Assembly (NCBI RefSeq): GCF_004365165.1
Contig: NZ_SOCH01000007.1
Coordinates: forward strand, 4,121-45,019
Reading direction: 5' to 3'
Length of the DNA: 40,899 nt
Origin: Metamycoplasma hyosynoviae
GTDB taxonomy: Bacteria; Bacillota_I; Bacilli_A; Mycoplasmatales; Metamycoplasmataceae
The translations under genes were made by a program, and so were the position numbers. Under the pieces are notes generated by a model. That model worked only from the letters and a program-made list of their open reading frames with translations, was not told where the DNA came from and searched no databases. Position 1 is the stretch's first letter. Each line of letters opens with the position of its first letter. Below, piece by piece: positions 9,074 to 19,608 of this stretch.

Positions 9074-10087
9074 CTATTTGTCAATTTCTTCAGAAGTTTT
9101 TTCTTCTTGGCTTTCTCTTCATTTTTTAAGTTTTTCAATGATGTCATCAATTGATTTTTTACCTAAATTCTTGATATTTCCAAGTTCTTCTTCTGTTAGT
9201 TTTGCAAGTTCATCAACTGTAGAATATTCTGCTCTTCTTAAAGCATTTAAACTTCTGATGGTTAGATTTAATTTTTCAATTGGAACAGATGATGTTACTA
9301 CTTTTTCTTTTTCTTTTGGAATTACTTCAAAGATATTTACTGTTTCAAGTGCGTCAAAGTTTCCAATAATTTGGAAGTGAGCTACAATAATTTTTGCAGC
9401 TTGTTCCATAGCCATAGCTGAAGTTAAAGTTCCATAAGTTTTAACTGCTATTTTTAATTTTTCATTTTCAATAATTGACCCTGTATTTAATTGTTCAACT
9501 GTAATTGCTACTTTTTCTACTGGAGAAAAGTCACTATCAATTGCAAGATATTGTCCAATTTTAATTTTACTATCAAGTTTTGGTCCGTATTGTTGAATAA
9601 TGTTTTTGTTTTCTTCAAAATCAATAAAGCCACGTCCAGTACGTAAGAACAAATCAAATTCTAAATGTCCGTCTTGGGCAATGGTACAAATATATGCATC
9701 TTTATTTACGATTTCAAGTCCATTAGTGTTGGTAATATCGTTTGCATAAATTTCGCCGGTGTGAGTTGATTTGAATGAAATTTTAACTAAATTATCTTTT
9801 TCGAATAATTTTGGTACATAAGTAAATTTAATTGCACGAATATTTGAAATTAAATTAACTACGTCTTCTTGAACACCTTTTAGTGTTTGAAACTCGTGTT
9901 CTATACCATCAATTTTAATTGCAAAAGGAGCTATAGAAGTTATAGAAGAAAGAAGTGTTCTTCTTAAAACAGTTCCTAATGTAATACCATAACCTCTAAC
10001 TAATGGTTCAACCGAAAAGACAGTTTCAAATTCACTTTTGTGTTCTGATTTTAATTCCTGGTATTTAATTTTTTCAAATTTTTCCAT
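9074..10087 (-). CDS. rpoA: RNA polymerase alpha subunit
   Basis: This 337-aa protein is of normal length. The N-terminal domain (1 to about 235) has LVRGYGITLGTVLRRTLLSS for dimerisation and core assembly. The C-terminal domain (about 265-325) has LTIRSLNALRRAEYSTVDEL and the helix-hairpin-helix stretch EELGNIKNLGKKSIDDI used for UP-element DNA. A TGA-coded Trp at 323 is followed by an acidic tail ending EEIDK and a TAG stop. It lies in the alpha operon between rpsK and rplQ. Its Shine-Dalgarno is weak (GGTAA), so translation may depend on coupling. Confidence 0.97.
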
Positions 10088-10113
10088 ATTATTACCGTTA
10101 TCTTTTCCAGTTT

Positions 10114-10488
10114 TTATTGTCTCTTAAGGATTTTCTTAGGAGGACGAGTTCCATTGTGAGCCATAGGGGTTACGTCTTTAATTTCTTTAATTAAAAGCCC
10201 ACTAGCTTCAATTTGTTTACGAGCTGTTGATTTACCAGGTCCAACTCCTTTAACCAAAATTGAAACTTCTTTTAAGCCGAATTCTTTGGCTTTTTCAAGT
10301 GCAGCTGCAGCTGCTAGTCCTGCTGCATAAGGGGTTTTTTTCTTTGTTCCTTTATATCCTATAGCACCTGATGAACTTCAGGCAAAAACATTACCTTTAA
10401 CATCAGAAAAAGAAACGATGGTGTTTTGATAAGTTGAGTGAATGTGAGCAATACCTTGGGTAATTGTCTTTTTTACTTTCTTTGCCAT
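10114..10488 (-). CDS. rpsK: 30S ribosomal protein S11
   Basis: This 124-aa protein has the family signatures [35 protein letters not shown] and [15 protein letters not shown], ending in [11 protein letters not shown]. One Trp (FAWSSSG) is encoded by TGA. S11 forms part of the 30S platform near the E site. Its ATG overlaps the rpsM stop by one base (TAATG), which suggests translational coupling. Confidence 0.96.
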
Positions 10489-10862
10489 TATTTAGTGTTT
10501 CCTTTCTTACCAGCAATAGTTTTTCTAGGACCTTTTCTTGTTCTAGCATTCTTTTGTGTACATTGACCACGTACAGGAAGTCCTTTACGGTGTCTCATTC
10601 CACGATATGATTTAATTTCCATTAATCTTTTAATGTTTAGGTTAACTTCACGTCTTAAATCACCTTCAGTGGTGTATTTTTTAGCTTCATCACGAATACG
10701 TGTTAATTCGTCTTCAGTTAAATCTTTGACTCTTTTACTTTCATCAACTTTAGCAGCAAGACAAATTTTTGATGCTAATGTTCTTCCAATTCCGTAAATA
10801 TAAGTTAAAGATATAACTACTCTTTTATTATTAGGAATTTCAATGTTTAAAACTCTAGCCAT
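10488..10862 (-). CDS. rpsM: 30S ribosomal protein S13
   Basis: This 124-aa protein starts [20 protein letters not shown] and contains the [15 protein letters not shown] helix-two-turn-helix region. A basic C-terminal tail holds [14 protein letters not shown] and [12 protein letters not shown]13 sits in the 30S head and contacts tRNA and bridge B1. It starts 3 bp after rpmJ and overlaps rpsK by one base. Confidence 0.97.
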   Translation of the reverse strand: MARVLNIEIPNNKRVVISLTYIYGIGRTLASKICLAAKVDESKRVKDLTEDELTRIRDEAKKYTTEGDLRREVNLNIKRLMEIKSYRGMRHRKGLPVRGQCTQKNARTRKGPRKTIAGKKGNTK

Positions 10863-10865
10863 ATC

Positions 10866-10979
10866 TTATCCTTGTCTTTGTTTGTGTTTAGGATTGATGC
10901 AAATAATCCTATTTATTCCATTTCTTTTTATTAGTTTGCAATCTTTACAGATGCGTTTAATTGAAGCTCTAACTTTCAT
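10866..10979 (-). CDS. rpmJ: 50S ribosomal protein L36
   Basis: This 37-aa protein reads [20 protein letters not shown] followed by a second half with a Cys and a His ([12 protein letters not shown]), giving the Cys3-His zinc-binding set of L36. Length and position between infA and rpsM are the usual ones. A GGAAGAG Shine-Dalgarno precedes the ATG. Confidence 0.96.
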   Translation of the reverse strand: MKVRASIKRICKDCKLIKRNGINRIICINPKHKQRQG

Positions 10980-10996
10980 TACTCTTCTTCCTCTCT

Positions 10997-11212
10997 TTAT
11001 TTTAGCCGATAAACAATACGTCCTTTAGACATATCATATGGACTTAATTCAACATCTACCACGTCTCCAGGAATCATTTTGATATTGTGAAGTGTCATTT
11101 TTCCTGAAGTGAAAGCTTTTATCGTTATCCCGTTGTCCAATAAAACTTCGTAATCTTTGGTAGAAAATACTTTGGTAATTTTGCCAGACATCTTAATTGC
11201 GTCTTTTGCCAT
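10997..11212 (-). CDS. infA: Translation initiation factor IF-1
   Basis: This 71-aa single OB-fold protein starts [20 protein letters not shown] and has [20 protein letters not shown] before the C-terminus YRLK. IF-1 occupies the 30S A site during initiation. Its ATG overlaps the map stop by one base (TAATG). The order map-infA-rpmJ is typical of Firmicutes and mollicutes. Confidence 0.97.
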   Translation of the reverse strand: MAKDAIKMSGKITKVFSTKDYEVLLDNGITIKAFTSGKMTLHNIKMIPGDVVDVELSPYDMSKGRIVYRLK

Positions 11213-11964
11213 TAAATATTATCTCCTGTTAAAATGTATGCTTTGTTATCGTATATTAAAACAGTTTGTTCATAATGCGAAGTGTTGAGACCATAAGGAT
11301 CTACTACTGTTCAACGATCTTTTTTGACAACTACATTTTTAGATTTTTGTAAAATCATAGGTTCAATGCATATCACCATTCCATTTCGAATAATAGGACC
11401 AGTTCCAGGAACACCATCATTATCCACAATAGGATCTTCATGAAGTTCTTTTCCTATGCCATGTCCCGTATACTCTTCTGGTGTGTAAAAGCCTTGACTT
11501 TTAATATAACTTCCAATAGCGAAAGATATATCACCAATTCTTTTACCAACTTTGATTGCATTAAATCCTGCATAGAAAGCGTCTTTTGCCACTTGAATGA
11601 GTTTTTTATCTTGTTCGGATATATCACCTACACCTTTAGTGAAAGCTGAATCAGAATAATATCCATCTCATATAACACCCATATCGATTTTTACAATGTC
11701 ACCATTTTTGACAACATAATCTGATGGAATGCCATGTATTAGTTCTTCGTTAACCGAAATGCAGCAAGTGTTTGGAAACCCATATTGCCCTAAAAAGGCG
11801 GGTTTTCCTTGTCTTTTAATAATTTCTTTAAAAGCGACGCTATCTATTTCTTTTAAAGAAACCCCTGGACTTATGAAGTCATATACAATTTTTTTTACTT
11901 CTGCCAAGATTGAACAAGCTTTTTTGATTTTTTCAATTTCTTCTAAGGTTTTAATTTTTATCAA
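11212..11964 (-). CDS. map: Methionine aminopeptidase, type I
   Basis: This 250-aa enzyme removes the initiator Met from nascent proteins. Metal ligands are visible in order: Asp in IVKIDMGVIWDG, Asp in YYSDSAF, His in TGHGIGKELHEDP, Glu in CIEPMI and Glu in SHYEQTVL. Two Trp codons are TGA, so a standard-code reading splits the gene. The best start is TTG at 11964 with AGAGG 8 bases upstream; it begins MIKIKTLEEIEKIKKA as the family does. The start lies inside the end of adk (7-base overlap). Confidence 0.95.
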
Positions 11965-12635
11965 TTCAAAACCTCTTCTGCATCTTTTAAAACTTCTTCG
12001 ATTGGTTTATAGCTATTAACTTCACATAAAATGTTGCTTTTACGGTAGTAATCAATTAAAGGTGCAGTTTCTTTTTCATATATATCTAAACGTTTTTTAA
12101 TAATTTCTGGAGCATCATCTGCTCTTTTAATAATTTCAATGTCTTTGCAAGTTTTATTATCACAATGCACTAAATCCTTGGGAGGGTTGTATTGCATATG
12201 GTAAATAGTTTTACATTTTGGACAAATTCTACGTTTATCTAATCGTGAAATAATTTGAGCGTTAGTAATATTTAGCAATATTACTTTATGAATTACAATA
12301 TTTTCTTTTTCTAAGTTTTTTAGAAATTTAGCTTGTTCAATGGTACGAGGATATCCATCTAATATAAATTTCTTATTCTCAGAAACTAGATTTTTCAAGG
12401 TTTTTTGCACAAGTTCATTTGTGATACTATCATCAACAAATGCCCCTGAATCTAATATGCTTTTAATTTTTAGTCCCAATTCGGTTTTGTTTTGAATTTC
12501 ACGACGGAACATATCGCCTGTTGAAACTTGATAATAACCGAATTTTTCCACCATTTTTGATGCTAGTGAACCTTTTCCAGCGCCTGGTGCGCCTAGGAAA
12601 AGTAAATTTATATTTTCTTTAGAACTATCTATCAT
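11958..12635 (-). CDS. adk: Adenylate kinase
   Basis: This 225-aa enzyme converts ATP and AMP to two ADP. It shows the P-loop FLGAPGAGKG, the AMP-binding STGDMFRRE, LDGYPRT, and a zinc-type LID with CPKC and CDNKTC. The final Trp is TGA-coded and the stop is TAA, so the gene ends inside the map start. The N-terminus MIDSSKENIN is about 9 residues longer than usual before the first strand. It overlaps the secY end by 7 bases. Confidence 0.96.
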
Positions 12636-14206
12636 ATTAGATCTTCCTCTTCTTCTCCATATACTTCCTTTAATTCTCTTATTTGACGACGTTTTCTAGC
12701 AAGTTCTTGTGACTTATATCTCGCTTTAATTTGTTCAATAGTTTCATAGGCGGTAGATACAAGTATCATTACAGTAGTTCCGCCAAATGCAATTTGTGCG
12801 GGCATTCCCATCATTTGTTGAACATATTGCATAGCACCCAAGATGATTAAATATATTGAAGAGAAAAACGAAAGTCTTAATACAACATCAAGTAAATAAT
12901 CTTCAGTTTCTTCACCTGGTTTAATTCCGGGAATGTATGTTGATGATTTAGTGAAATCTTCACTTATTTTATCTATTCTTGATTGTTGAATTCCAAGAAG
13001 GATGGTTAAGCCAAATGTTATTAAGATGAACAAGATAAAACCTAAAGGTTTTGTTACTTGTAAATGTGCATAAACTCAATAATAATATTGACTTGAAGTA
13101 TCAGTTAGATTAGCTATCATTGTAGGAACTGATAGTACCATCAAAGAAAATATTACACTCATAATCCCAGCCGGATTTGCCTTAATGGGTAAGAAACTTA
13201 ATTCTTTTTCGGTTTTAGCAAGACCAGCTCCAACTTGTTGTATAGGAATACGACGTTCTGCAATTGTGAAGATAATTACAATTAAAATAGTTAGTAAGTA
13301 TCCAAGTAAATAAACTGCAAAATTAATAATTTCTTTTAAGATGATTGAGTTTTTTGAAGCACTAGGAACAAAGAATTCAAATGCATGTCTGAATGTAGGA
13401 ATTAAATTAGTTCCAATACCGACAAAAATTAATAAACTTGTTCCATTTCCTACACCTTTGTTTGTGATTTGTTCACTTAAAAACAAAGCGAAGAATGAAC
13501 CTCCAATAAGTATTATTGGAAGGATCACATATCCATAAATGGTATTGCCTTTACTTCCAAATAATTGGGTTACAGAGGAATTGAATTTAATCCCAAACCC
13601 TTGTTGTGCGCCTACAAGCGCGCGCGTTATTAAAAGAGATTGTATGATTGAAAATATTATAGTAAATGCATAGGTGATATAGTTTATTTTAATTCTACCT
13701 TGCGGACCTGATTGACTCAGTCTATGAATTGCAGGAAATGCTTTGGTCTGCAAGATCATCATAACTAAACTAGCGGATATAAAAGGACTTATTCCAAGTG
13801 CTACTATAGAAAAATTCCTAAGTCCACCACCACCTACTAGGTTTAATATTGAAACAAAATCCCCATCTGATGAAATTTTGTCTTTGTTTTTTAAATCTAC
13901 ACCAGGAATTGTAATAGTTCCTGCGACGATAAAAATTGTCAAAATAAAGATTGTAAATAATATTTTTTTGAAAAGTGAGTGGTTAGCTCATCAATCTTTT
14001 CAAGAACGAGTTTTTTCACTAATAAACTTATTGATAGAAATTCTTCTATCAATTTTTTCGATTTCTTGCTCTTCTTTAATGGCTTCTTCTACTTTAGCTT
14101 TTTGAAGTTCTTCTTCTGAATCTTGCATAGAAGCATTTTCTGGAGAAAGACCTTTTTCTGGCTTTTCTACAGTAGCAAATAATTTATTAGCTTTTTTCTT
14201 CGCCAT
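12629..14206 (-). CDS. secY: Protein translocase subunit SecY
   Basis: This 525-aa membrane channel of the Sec translocon has about ten hydrophobic segments from residue 78 on. Signatures include ALGISPFISASLVMM (TM2), AERRIPIQQVG in the C4 cytoplasmic loop and IPGIKPGEETEDYL. Residues 1 to about 75 are a highly charged cytoplasmic extension rich in Lys and Glu that the common SecY start lacks. Several TGA-coded Trp, including a cluster near residues 69-73, hide the continuity in the standard code. It overlaps rplO by one base and adk by seven. Confidence 0.96.
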
Positions 14207-14640
14207 TATTTAACCTCTATTTTTCCTCCTGCTTTTTCAACGGCTTTCTTAGCACTTTCCGAAATAGCGGGAATTTGAATAGTTAGTTTCTTTGTTAGTT
14301 TACCACGACCAAGAATTTTTACAGGTAGTGTTCTTTTAATTAATTCATTTTTTAATAATGAATCATATGAAACAATTTCACCAGCTTTATATGCTTTTTC
14401 AAGCTCGTCTAAATTAACTACTTGGTATTCTACGTGGTTAACGTTATTAAATCCACGCTTAGGAATTCTTCTGAATAATGGGTTTTGACCACCCTCAAAA
14501 CCTAAACGAACAGTACTTCTTTTTGTTTGACCGCTTTGGCCACGTCCAGCTTGTTTACCTTTTCCCGCAGCGTGTCCTCTACCAACACGATGTTTTTCTT
14601 TTCTTGAACCAGGAGTTGATTTTAATGTATGTAATTCCAT
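14206..14640 (-). CDS. rplO: 50S ribosomal protein L15
   Basis: This 144-aa protein starts MELHTLKSTPGSRKEKHRVG and has the Gly/Lys-rich loop GRGHAAGKGKQAGRGQSG, then FEGGQNPLFRRIPKRGFNN. L15 is a late-assembly 50S protein. No L30 gene lies between it and rpsE, where bacteria that have rpmD keep it; the gap is only 16 bp. Confidence 0.96.
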   Translation of the reverse strand: MELHTLKSTPGSRKEKHRVGRGHAAGKGKQAGRGQSGQTKRSTVRLGFEGGQNPLFRRIPKRGFNNVNHVEYQVVNLDELEKAYKAGEIVSYDSLLKNELIKRTLPVKILGRGKLTKKLTIQIPAISESAKKAVEKAGGKIEVK

Positions 14641-14656
14641 AATAATTTCCTTCCGA

Positions 14657-15361
14657 TTATTTTAATAAGTGTTTAACATCAATGTCACGTAATTTAGCGA
14701 TATCATCAACTGTTTTTAATTCTTTTAGTGCATTCATTGTAGCTTGTACAATATTTTGTTTGGTTCTTGAACCATAAGTTTTAGTAGAAATATCAGTATA
14801 TCCTGCAAGTTCTACTACTGAACGAACAGTTCCAGAAGCAATAATTCCTGCACCTTTAGGTGCTGGACGAAGTTGAACTTTAGATGCAATGAATTTTTGT
14901 TTAATTTCATGAGGTATTGTACCCTTAACAATAGGAACTGTGATGATATTTTTTTGTGCATCTTTCACAGCTTTTTTGATTGCATCTTGAACTTCATTAG
15001 CCTTACCGTGTCCAAAGCCAACTTTGCCTCTTTTGTTTCCCACAACAACATATGCTGAAAATGAAAATCTTCTTCCACCTTTAACAACAGTTGTAACTCT
15101 AGCTATATCAATAACTTTTTCTTCATAAGCATTTTCATCATTTTGATTTTGACCTTCTGCTTTTCTGAATTGTTTTTTGTTAGCTTTTACTGGGGTGCTA
15201 CGTTGAGGTTGACTTTGTTTTTTTGCAGGTTCTGTTTTTTTAGTAGCTGCAATTATTTTGGTTGGATTAGCTTTTTGATCAGCTTTATTTTTTTCATCAA
15301 CAGAAGGAATTTTATTGGTTGATTCTGCTGATTCTAAAATTTTCTTAATATCTTCTGCCAT
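14657..15361 (-). CDS. rpsE: 30S ribosomal protein S5 with N-terminal extension
   Basis: This 234-aa protein exceeds the usual ~166. The S5 core begins near residue 80 ([20 protein letters not shown]) and has [20 protein letters not shown] and [13 protein letters not shown]. Residues 1 to about 75 are a Lys/Gln/Thr/Pro-rich low-complexity extension that should be disordered. S5 lies at the mRNA entry tunnel and helps accuracy. Its ATG overlaps the rplR stop by one base. Confidence 0.95.
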   Translation of the reverse strand: MAEDIKKILESAESTNKIPSVDEKNKADQKANPTKIIAATKKTEPAKKQSQPQRSTPVKANKKQFRKAEGQNQNDENAYEEKVIDIARVTTVVKGGRRFSFSAYVVVGNKRGKVGFGHGKANEVQDAIKKAVKDAQKNIITVPIVKGTIPHEIKQKFIASKVQLRPAPKGAGIIASGTVRSVVELAGYTDISTKTYGSRTKQNIVQATMNALKELKTVDDIAKLRDIDVKHLLK

Positions 15362-15708
15362 TAGAATTTAATCCCTTCTGCTCTTAATACTTCACAAAAT
15401 GCTTTGACTTTTCCGTGATATATATATCCAGATCTATCGAAAACTATTTGTTTAATTTTTGCATTTTTCAATGCATCAGCAAATCCTTTTGCTACTGCTT
15501 TTACAGCTTCAATATTATTTGCTTTTTTGGCTAATTTTTGAGTTGAATATGATGCTAATGTAATATGTTTTTCGTCGTTAATAGCTTGTGCATAAAAATG
15601 ATGTAATGATTTGAAAACGCAAACTCTTGGAACTTTAGCAGTACCTTTTGAAAGCTTGTTAGTTATTTTTAGGTGTTTAGCAACACGTTTTTCGTTTCTT
15701 GATTGCAT
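15361..15708 (-). CDS. rplR: 50S ribosomal protein L18
   Basis: This 115-aa protein has [34 protein letters not shown] and a C-terminus [18 protein letters not shown] then LRAEGIKF. L18 binds 5S rRNA with L5. It follows rplF by 20 bp and overlaps rpsE by one base. Confidence 0.96.
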   Translation of the reverse strand: MQSRNEKRVAKHLKITNKLSKGTAKVPRVCVFKSLHHFYAQAINDEKHITLASYSTQKLAKKANNIEAVKAVAKGFADALKNAKIKQIVFDRSGYIYHGKVKAFCEVLRAEGIKF

Positions 15709-15728
15709 TTAATTTCCTTTATGCAGTG

Positions 15729-16268
15729 CTATTTAGCAGCTGTTTTTCCTTCTTTACGACGGATAATTTCATCTTTATACATAATACCTTTTCCAGAATA
15801 TGGACTAGGACGACGAATATCTCTAATATTAGCAGCGAATTCACCTACAGCTTGTTTATCTATACCTGAAATAATCATATTTGTAGGTTTTGGAAGTTCA
15901 ACTTTTAGATTTTGAGGAATTGAAACGGTAACTGAATGAGAATATCCAGCGATAATTTCAATTTCATTACCTTTTAATGTTGCTTTATAACCAACACCTT
16001 TGATTTCAATTTCTTTTTTATAGCCTTGTGAAACTCCAATTAACATATTACTGATTATTGCATTGGTAGTTCCATGTAATTGTTTAGATCTTTTTTCTTC
16101 ATTAGATCTTTCGGTTTTGATTTCATTATTTTCAATAATGACTTTAATTAAAGAAGAGAATGTGTATTGTAATGTTCCTAATTTTCCAGTAATAGTAATG
16201 GTGTTAGCATTTAGTGTTGCTTGCACACCTTCTGGGATTTGAAGAATTCTTTTTCCGATACGAGACAT
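15729..16268 (-). CDS. rplF: 50S ribosomal protein L6
   Basis: This 179-aa protein starts MSRIGKRILQIPEGVQATLN and has two similar domains. The C-terminal one contains GIDKQAVGEFAANIRDIRRP and PYSGKGIMYKDE. L6 lies near the factor-binding centre. It starts 9 bp after the end of rpsH. Confidence 0.96.
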   Translation of the reverse strand: MSRIGKRILQIPEGVQATLNANTITITGKLGTLQYTFSSLIKVIIENNEIKTERSNEEKRSKQLHGTTNAIISNMLIGVSQGYKKEIEIKGVGYKATLKGNEIEIIAGYSHSVTVSIPQNLKVELPKPTNMIISGIDKQAVGEFAANIRDIRRPSPYSGKGIMYKDEIIRRKEGKTAAK

Positions 16269-16277
16269 AGCAAAGAC

Positions 16278-16691
16278 CTATCAAATAAAGGCTAGCACTT
16301 CGCCACCAATATTTGCCTTTCTTGCTTGTTTATCAGTAAGTAGCCCTTTTGATGTAGAAATTATTGCTGTTCCATATCCACTTAATACTCTTGGTACATT
16401 TGCAGCAGATACATATACTTTTAGACTTGGCTTAGATACACGTTTGATTCCGGAAATAGCAGATTGATTTTGGTTTAGTCCCTTGTATTTCAAACTAATT
16501 TTGATTTCTTTAAATTTGGTTTTTTCGTCGATAATAACTTCAAAATCAACGATGTATCCTTCTTGTTTAAAGATTTCAAGAATTTTAATTTTAGTTTTTG
16601 AATGAGGTACTAATACTTCGTGATACTTACGTGCAATTGCGTTTTTAATACGCACGAACATATCAGCAATTGGATCTATAATAATAGCCAT
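16278..16691 (-). CDS. rpsH: 30S ribosomal protein S8
   Basis: This 137-aa protein starts [20 protein letters not shown]. The C-terminus has [20 protein letters not shown] and ends in a TGA-coded Trp before TAG. S8 binds the central domain of 16S rRNA and is a classic spc-operon regulator in other bacteria. ATG at 16691 is preferred over an upstream TTG because the protein then begins like its family. It starts 2 bp after rpsN. Confidence 0.96.
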
Positions 16692-16693
16692 AA

Positions 16694-16879
16694 CTATCAA
16701 CTCGCTTTCTTAATTCCTGGAATTTTTCCTTCGTGTGCCAATTCTCTAAAACAGATTCTGCAAATTTTGTATTTTCTTAATACAGCATGTACTCTACCGC
16801 AGATTTCACATCTTGTGTATTTTCTACATGAGAATTTTGGGACTCTTTTTGCTTTTGCAATTAATGATTTTCTTGCCAT
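16694..16879 (-). CDS. rpsN: 30S ribosomal protein S14, zinc type
   Basis: This 61-aa protein is the zinc-ribbon form of S14, with CEICGR and [16 protein letters not shown]. It ends KKASW, where the Trp is TGA; reading that codon as Trp restores the exact family length and end, which is strong evidence for genetic code 4. It lies between rplE and rpsH in the normal order. Confidence 0.97.
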
Positions 16880-16885
16880 ATTTAC

Positions 16886-17440
16886 CTACTTACTAAATGG
16901 AATTCCTAGTAGTTTTAGCATAGCTAATGCTTCAGCATCGTTTGCTGCTGAGGTTACTAAGATAATGTCCATTCCCTTTAATTTACGGATTTTGTCGAAA
17001 CTAATTTCTGGAAAGATAATTTCTTCTTTAATACCGATAGCCATATTACCATGACCATCAAAACTTTTTGGATTTAGTCCGTTGAAATCACGAACACGAG
17101 GTAAAGCTACATCAATAAGCTTGGTTAAAAATGATCACATTCTTGCACGTCTTAGTGTAACTTTTCCACCCATTGGCATACCTTCACGTAATTTTCATGA
17201 AGCCAATGATTTTTTAGCTTTTGTTTGAAAAGGTTTTTGACCAGTAATTAAAGTAAGTTCGTTCATTACCTCTTCAATAGCTTTTGAGTTTGACACTTCA
17301 TTTCCGGCGGTCATATTAATAACGATTTTTTGAAGTCTAGGAACTTGCATAGAAGAAGAGAATTTAAATTCCTTAATTAAAGCAGGTTTAACTTCTTTTA
17401 GATACTTTAGTTCTAAAGCTAATTTTTTTGATTTTGCCAT
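16886..17440 (-). CDS. rplE: 50S ribosomal protein L5
   Basis: This 184-aa protein has [40 protein letters not shown], then a TGA-Trp and [20 protein letters not shown]. The C-terminus has [21 protein letters not shown]5 binds 5S rRNA and contacts the P-site tRNA. It is 2 bp after rplX and 6 bp before rpsN. Confidence 0.96.
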
Positions 17441-17442
17441 AA

Positions 17443-17793
17443 CTATTTATCTCCTGCTACTACTTTCTTTGTTTTCTTCAAAAATCTTTCTTTTTTGCCG
17501 GTTTTTTCGTTTAGTTTTCATCCAATTTTTGATGAAACTGCACCTTTGTTTTGAGCATTTCCTTTTTTAATCATATAAGCAACTTTTGATATATGAATAG
17601 GATATTCTCTAACTTCAATTTTACCTTCTTGGTTTTCTTGTGAAGGTTTGTGGTGTTTGGTTTTTTTGTTGATATCTTTAACTACAACAGTTTGGTTTTT
17701 AGAATTTACTTCTAAAACAGCTCCAACTTTACCTTTATGTTCTCCTGATAAAATTACCACAAGATCATTTTTCTTTATTTTTTGTAAAGCCAT
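17443..17793 (-). CDS. rplX: 50S ribosomal protein L24
   Basis: This 116-aa protein begins [20 protein letters not shown] with a KOW motif ([13 protein letters not shown]) and continues past a TGA-Trp to end VVAGDK. L24 starts 50S assembly and lies near the exit tunnel. The terminal Gly-Asp codons also supply the GGAGAT Shine-Dalgarno for rplE, which starts 2 bp later. Confidence 0.96.
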
Positions 17794-17794
17794 T

Positions 17795-18163
17795 TTATAG
17801 TACCTCCTGTGCTAGTGAGATAATCTTTAAATAACCTTTTTCACGTAGTTCACGTGCTACTGGGCCAAATACCCGAGTACCACGAAGTGAACCATCTTCT
17901 TTGATTAATACAACAGCGTTGTCATCAAAGCTAATTCTTGAACCATCAGGACGAATTATTCCTCTTTTAGTTCTTACAATAACAGCTTTAACTACTTGTC
18001 CTTCACGAACAAATCCGTTAGGAATAGCTTTTTTAACTGTTACTATAACAACATCCCCAATGTTTGTACTTTTAACAATTGAACCACCCAAGTTTTTAAT
18101 AACCATTATTTCTTTAGCACCTGAGTTGTCAGCAACGTTACATCTTGAAAATTCTCTAAGCAT
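17795..18163 (-). CDS. rplN: 50S ribosomal protein L14
   Basis: This 122-aa protein has exact family length from [20 protein letters not shown]. Key stretches are [15 protein letters not shown] and [17 protein letters not shown]. The frame is open 12 codons further upstream, but ATG at 18163 matches the family start and has GGAGGTC at the right distance. It overlaps the rpsQ end by 8 bases. Confidence 0.96.
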   Translation of the reverse strand: MLREFSRCNVADNSGAKEIMVIKNLGGSIVKSTNIGDVVIVTVKKAIPNGFVREGQVVKAVIVRTKRGIIRPDGSRISFDDNAVVLIKEDGSLRGTRVFGPVARELREKGYLKIISLAQEVL

Positions 18164-18698
18164 TTTCTTGACCTCCAATTGCATGTTCTCTAATTTCAAC
18201 TAGTCTAAAATGTTTAGTTTTTGAAAGTGGTCTAGTTTCTTGAATTTTTACAACATCACCAACTTTAGCAGTGTTGTTTTCATCATGAACTGCAAATTTC
18301 TTTGAGTTTTTGAAACGTTTTGAATAAAGTGGGTGTTTTTTGTATTCTTCTACTAATACAGTAATGGTTTTATTATTTTTAATACTGATTACTGTACCAA
18401 CCAAAATTTTTCTATTGTTAGGTCTATTAATAGGGGTTTGAACTGAAGCAGATTTTTTAGCTTTTGCAACTTTTTTAGGAGTTTCTTTAGTCTTAGTTTC
18501 AGTTTTAACTTCTTTTTTGGTTGTAGTTTTTGTGGTAGTATCAGCTTTTTTAGCAGGAGTTTTAGCAACTTCTTTAGGAGCTTTTGCAACTTTAGTTGCA
18601 GCAGATTTTTTAGCCACTTTTTTAGCAGTTTCAGTAGTTGCTGCAGCTTTTTTAGCAGTAGTTGCTTTTTTGGTTTCTTTTTTAAGTTCTTCAGCCAT
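18156..18698 (-). CDS. rpsQ: 30S ribosomal protein S17 with long N-terminal extension
   Basis: This 180-aa protein is about twice the usual length. The S17 core (about 97-180) has [38 protein letters not shown] and [14 protein letters not shown]. Residues 1 to about 92 are nearly all Lys, Ala, Thr, Glu and Val, a low-complexity basic extension. S17 is a primary 16S rRNA binder. ATG at 18698 overlaps the rpmC stop (TAATG), and GGAGAT lies in the end of rpmC. Confidence 0.94.
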   Translation of the reverse strand: MAEELKKETKKATTAKKAAATTETAKKVAKKSAATKVAKAPKEVAKTPAKKADTTTKTTTKKEVKTETKTKETPKKVAKAKKSASVQTPINRPNNRKILVGTVISIKNNKTITVLVEEYKKHPLYSKRFKNSKKFAVHDENNTAKVGDVVKIQETRPLSKTKHFRLVEIREHAIGGQENA

Positions 18699-19144
18699 TA
18701 TTTATCTCCTTTTTTTACTGTTGTTTTAGTTGCTTTAGGTTTGCTAGAGGTTGGTTTTTTGGTTGCGGCAGGTTTTTCTGCTTTTGTTTTTTCTGATACT
18801 TTTACTTGTTTTTCTTTGGTTTCAGTTTTAGCTTCTTTAACTTGAACTGGTTTTGAAGTTTCTGCTTTAGCAGTTTCTACTGTTTTAGTTTCAGGTTTTG
18901 AAGTTTCAGCTGGTTTTGTTTCTTGTTTTTTAGTTGAAAGTAATTCTTCAATTGAATTAATTTCTTTTTGGTTTAATGCAGTTAATGTACGTGCAATATC
19001 TTTTTTGATTTCGGTAATTCTGTGGGTTTTATCTAGTTGTCTAGTTGCATTTTTAAAACGAAGAGTAAATAATTCACCACGGTATTCAACTAATAGATCT
19101 TGTAGTTCTTTAACTGATTTTTTCATTAAATCTGAAAATTTCAT
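18698..19144 (-). CDS. rpmC: 50S ribosomal protein L29 with long C-terminal tail
   Basis: This 148-aa protein has the L29 two-helix core in residues 1 to about 70 ([39 protein letters not shown]). A Lys/Thr/Glu/Pro/Ala-rich tail of about 75 residues follows. L29 sits at the rim of the exit tunnel. The second ATG (19144) is preferred because the first lies only 2 bases from the Shine-Dalgarno. The tail ends KKGDK, whose codons contain the rpsQ Shine-Dalgarno. Confidence 0.94.
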   Translation of the reverse strand: MKFSDLMKKSVKELQDLLVEYRGELFTLRFKNATRQLDKTHRITEIKKDIARTLTALNQKEINSIEELLSTKKQETKPAETSKPETKTVETAKAETSKPVQVKEAKTETKEKQVKVSEKTKAEKPAATKKPTSSKPKATKTTVKKGDK

Positions 19145-19155
19145 TACCATATCTC

Positions 19156-19608
19156 CTATTTACTTTCCTTAGTTTCTGCGGCTTGTGAAGAAACTTCGAT
19201 TTGTTTTGATACTATTTTTCAAGTAACAGGAAGTTTGTGTCCGCCTAATCTTAATGCTTCTTTCATTATGTCAGGATTATTTCCTAATACTTCGAACATT
19301 ACAGTACCTTCTTTAACAACTGCAAGTCATTCTTCTGGACTACCTTTACCAGAACCCATACGAATACCAATTGGTTTAGAAGTTTTAGACATATGAGGGA
19401 AGATTTTAATAATAACTTTACCTTCACGTCCCATTTTTCTAGTAATTGCAATACGGGCAGCTTCAATTTGTCTTGCTGTAATTCAGGCTGATGAAGTTGA
19501 TTTCAAGCCAAATTCGCCAAAAGTTACAGTGTTGTTTTTTGCAGCTTTAACTTTGTCATGACGAATACGAAACATTTTTCTATGTTTAGTTCTTTTTGGT
19601 TGCAGCAT
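19156..19608 (-). CDS. rplP: 50S ribosomal protein L16
   Basis: This 150-aa protein starts [20 protein letters not shown] and has [20 protein letters not shown] and [19 protein letters not shown]. Several Trp ([21 protein letters not shown]) are TGA-coded. L16 lies near the peptidyl-transferase centre. Its start overlaps the rpsC end by 23 bases. Confidence 0.96.

Noticed and set aside
14640-14657. A missing L30 gene (rpmD)
   Set aside because: The gap between rpsE and rplO is only 16 bp, so no gene is present. Absence of L30 is usual in mycoplasmas and is not reported as a finding.
18517-18729. Plus-strand Val/Phe/Ala-rich frames opposite the ribosomal protein tails
   Set aside because: They are antisense shadows of Lys/Ala/Thr-rich codons, without ribosome-binding sites.
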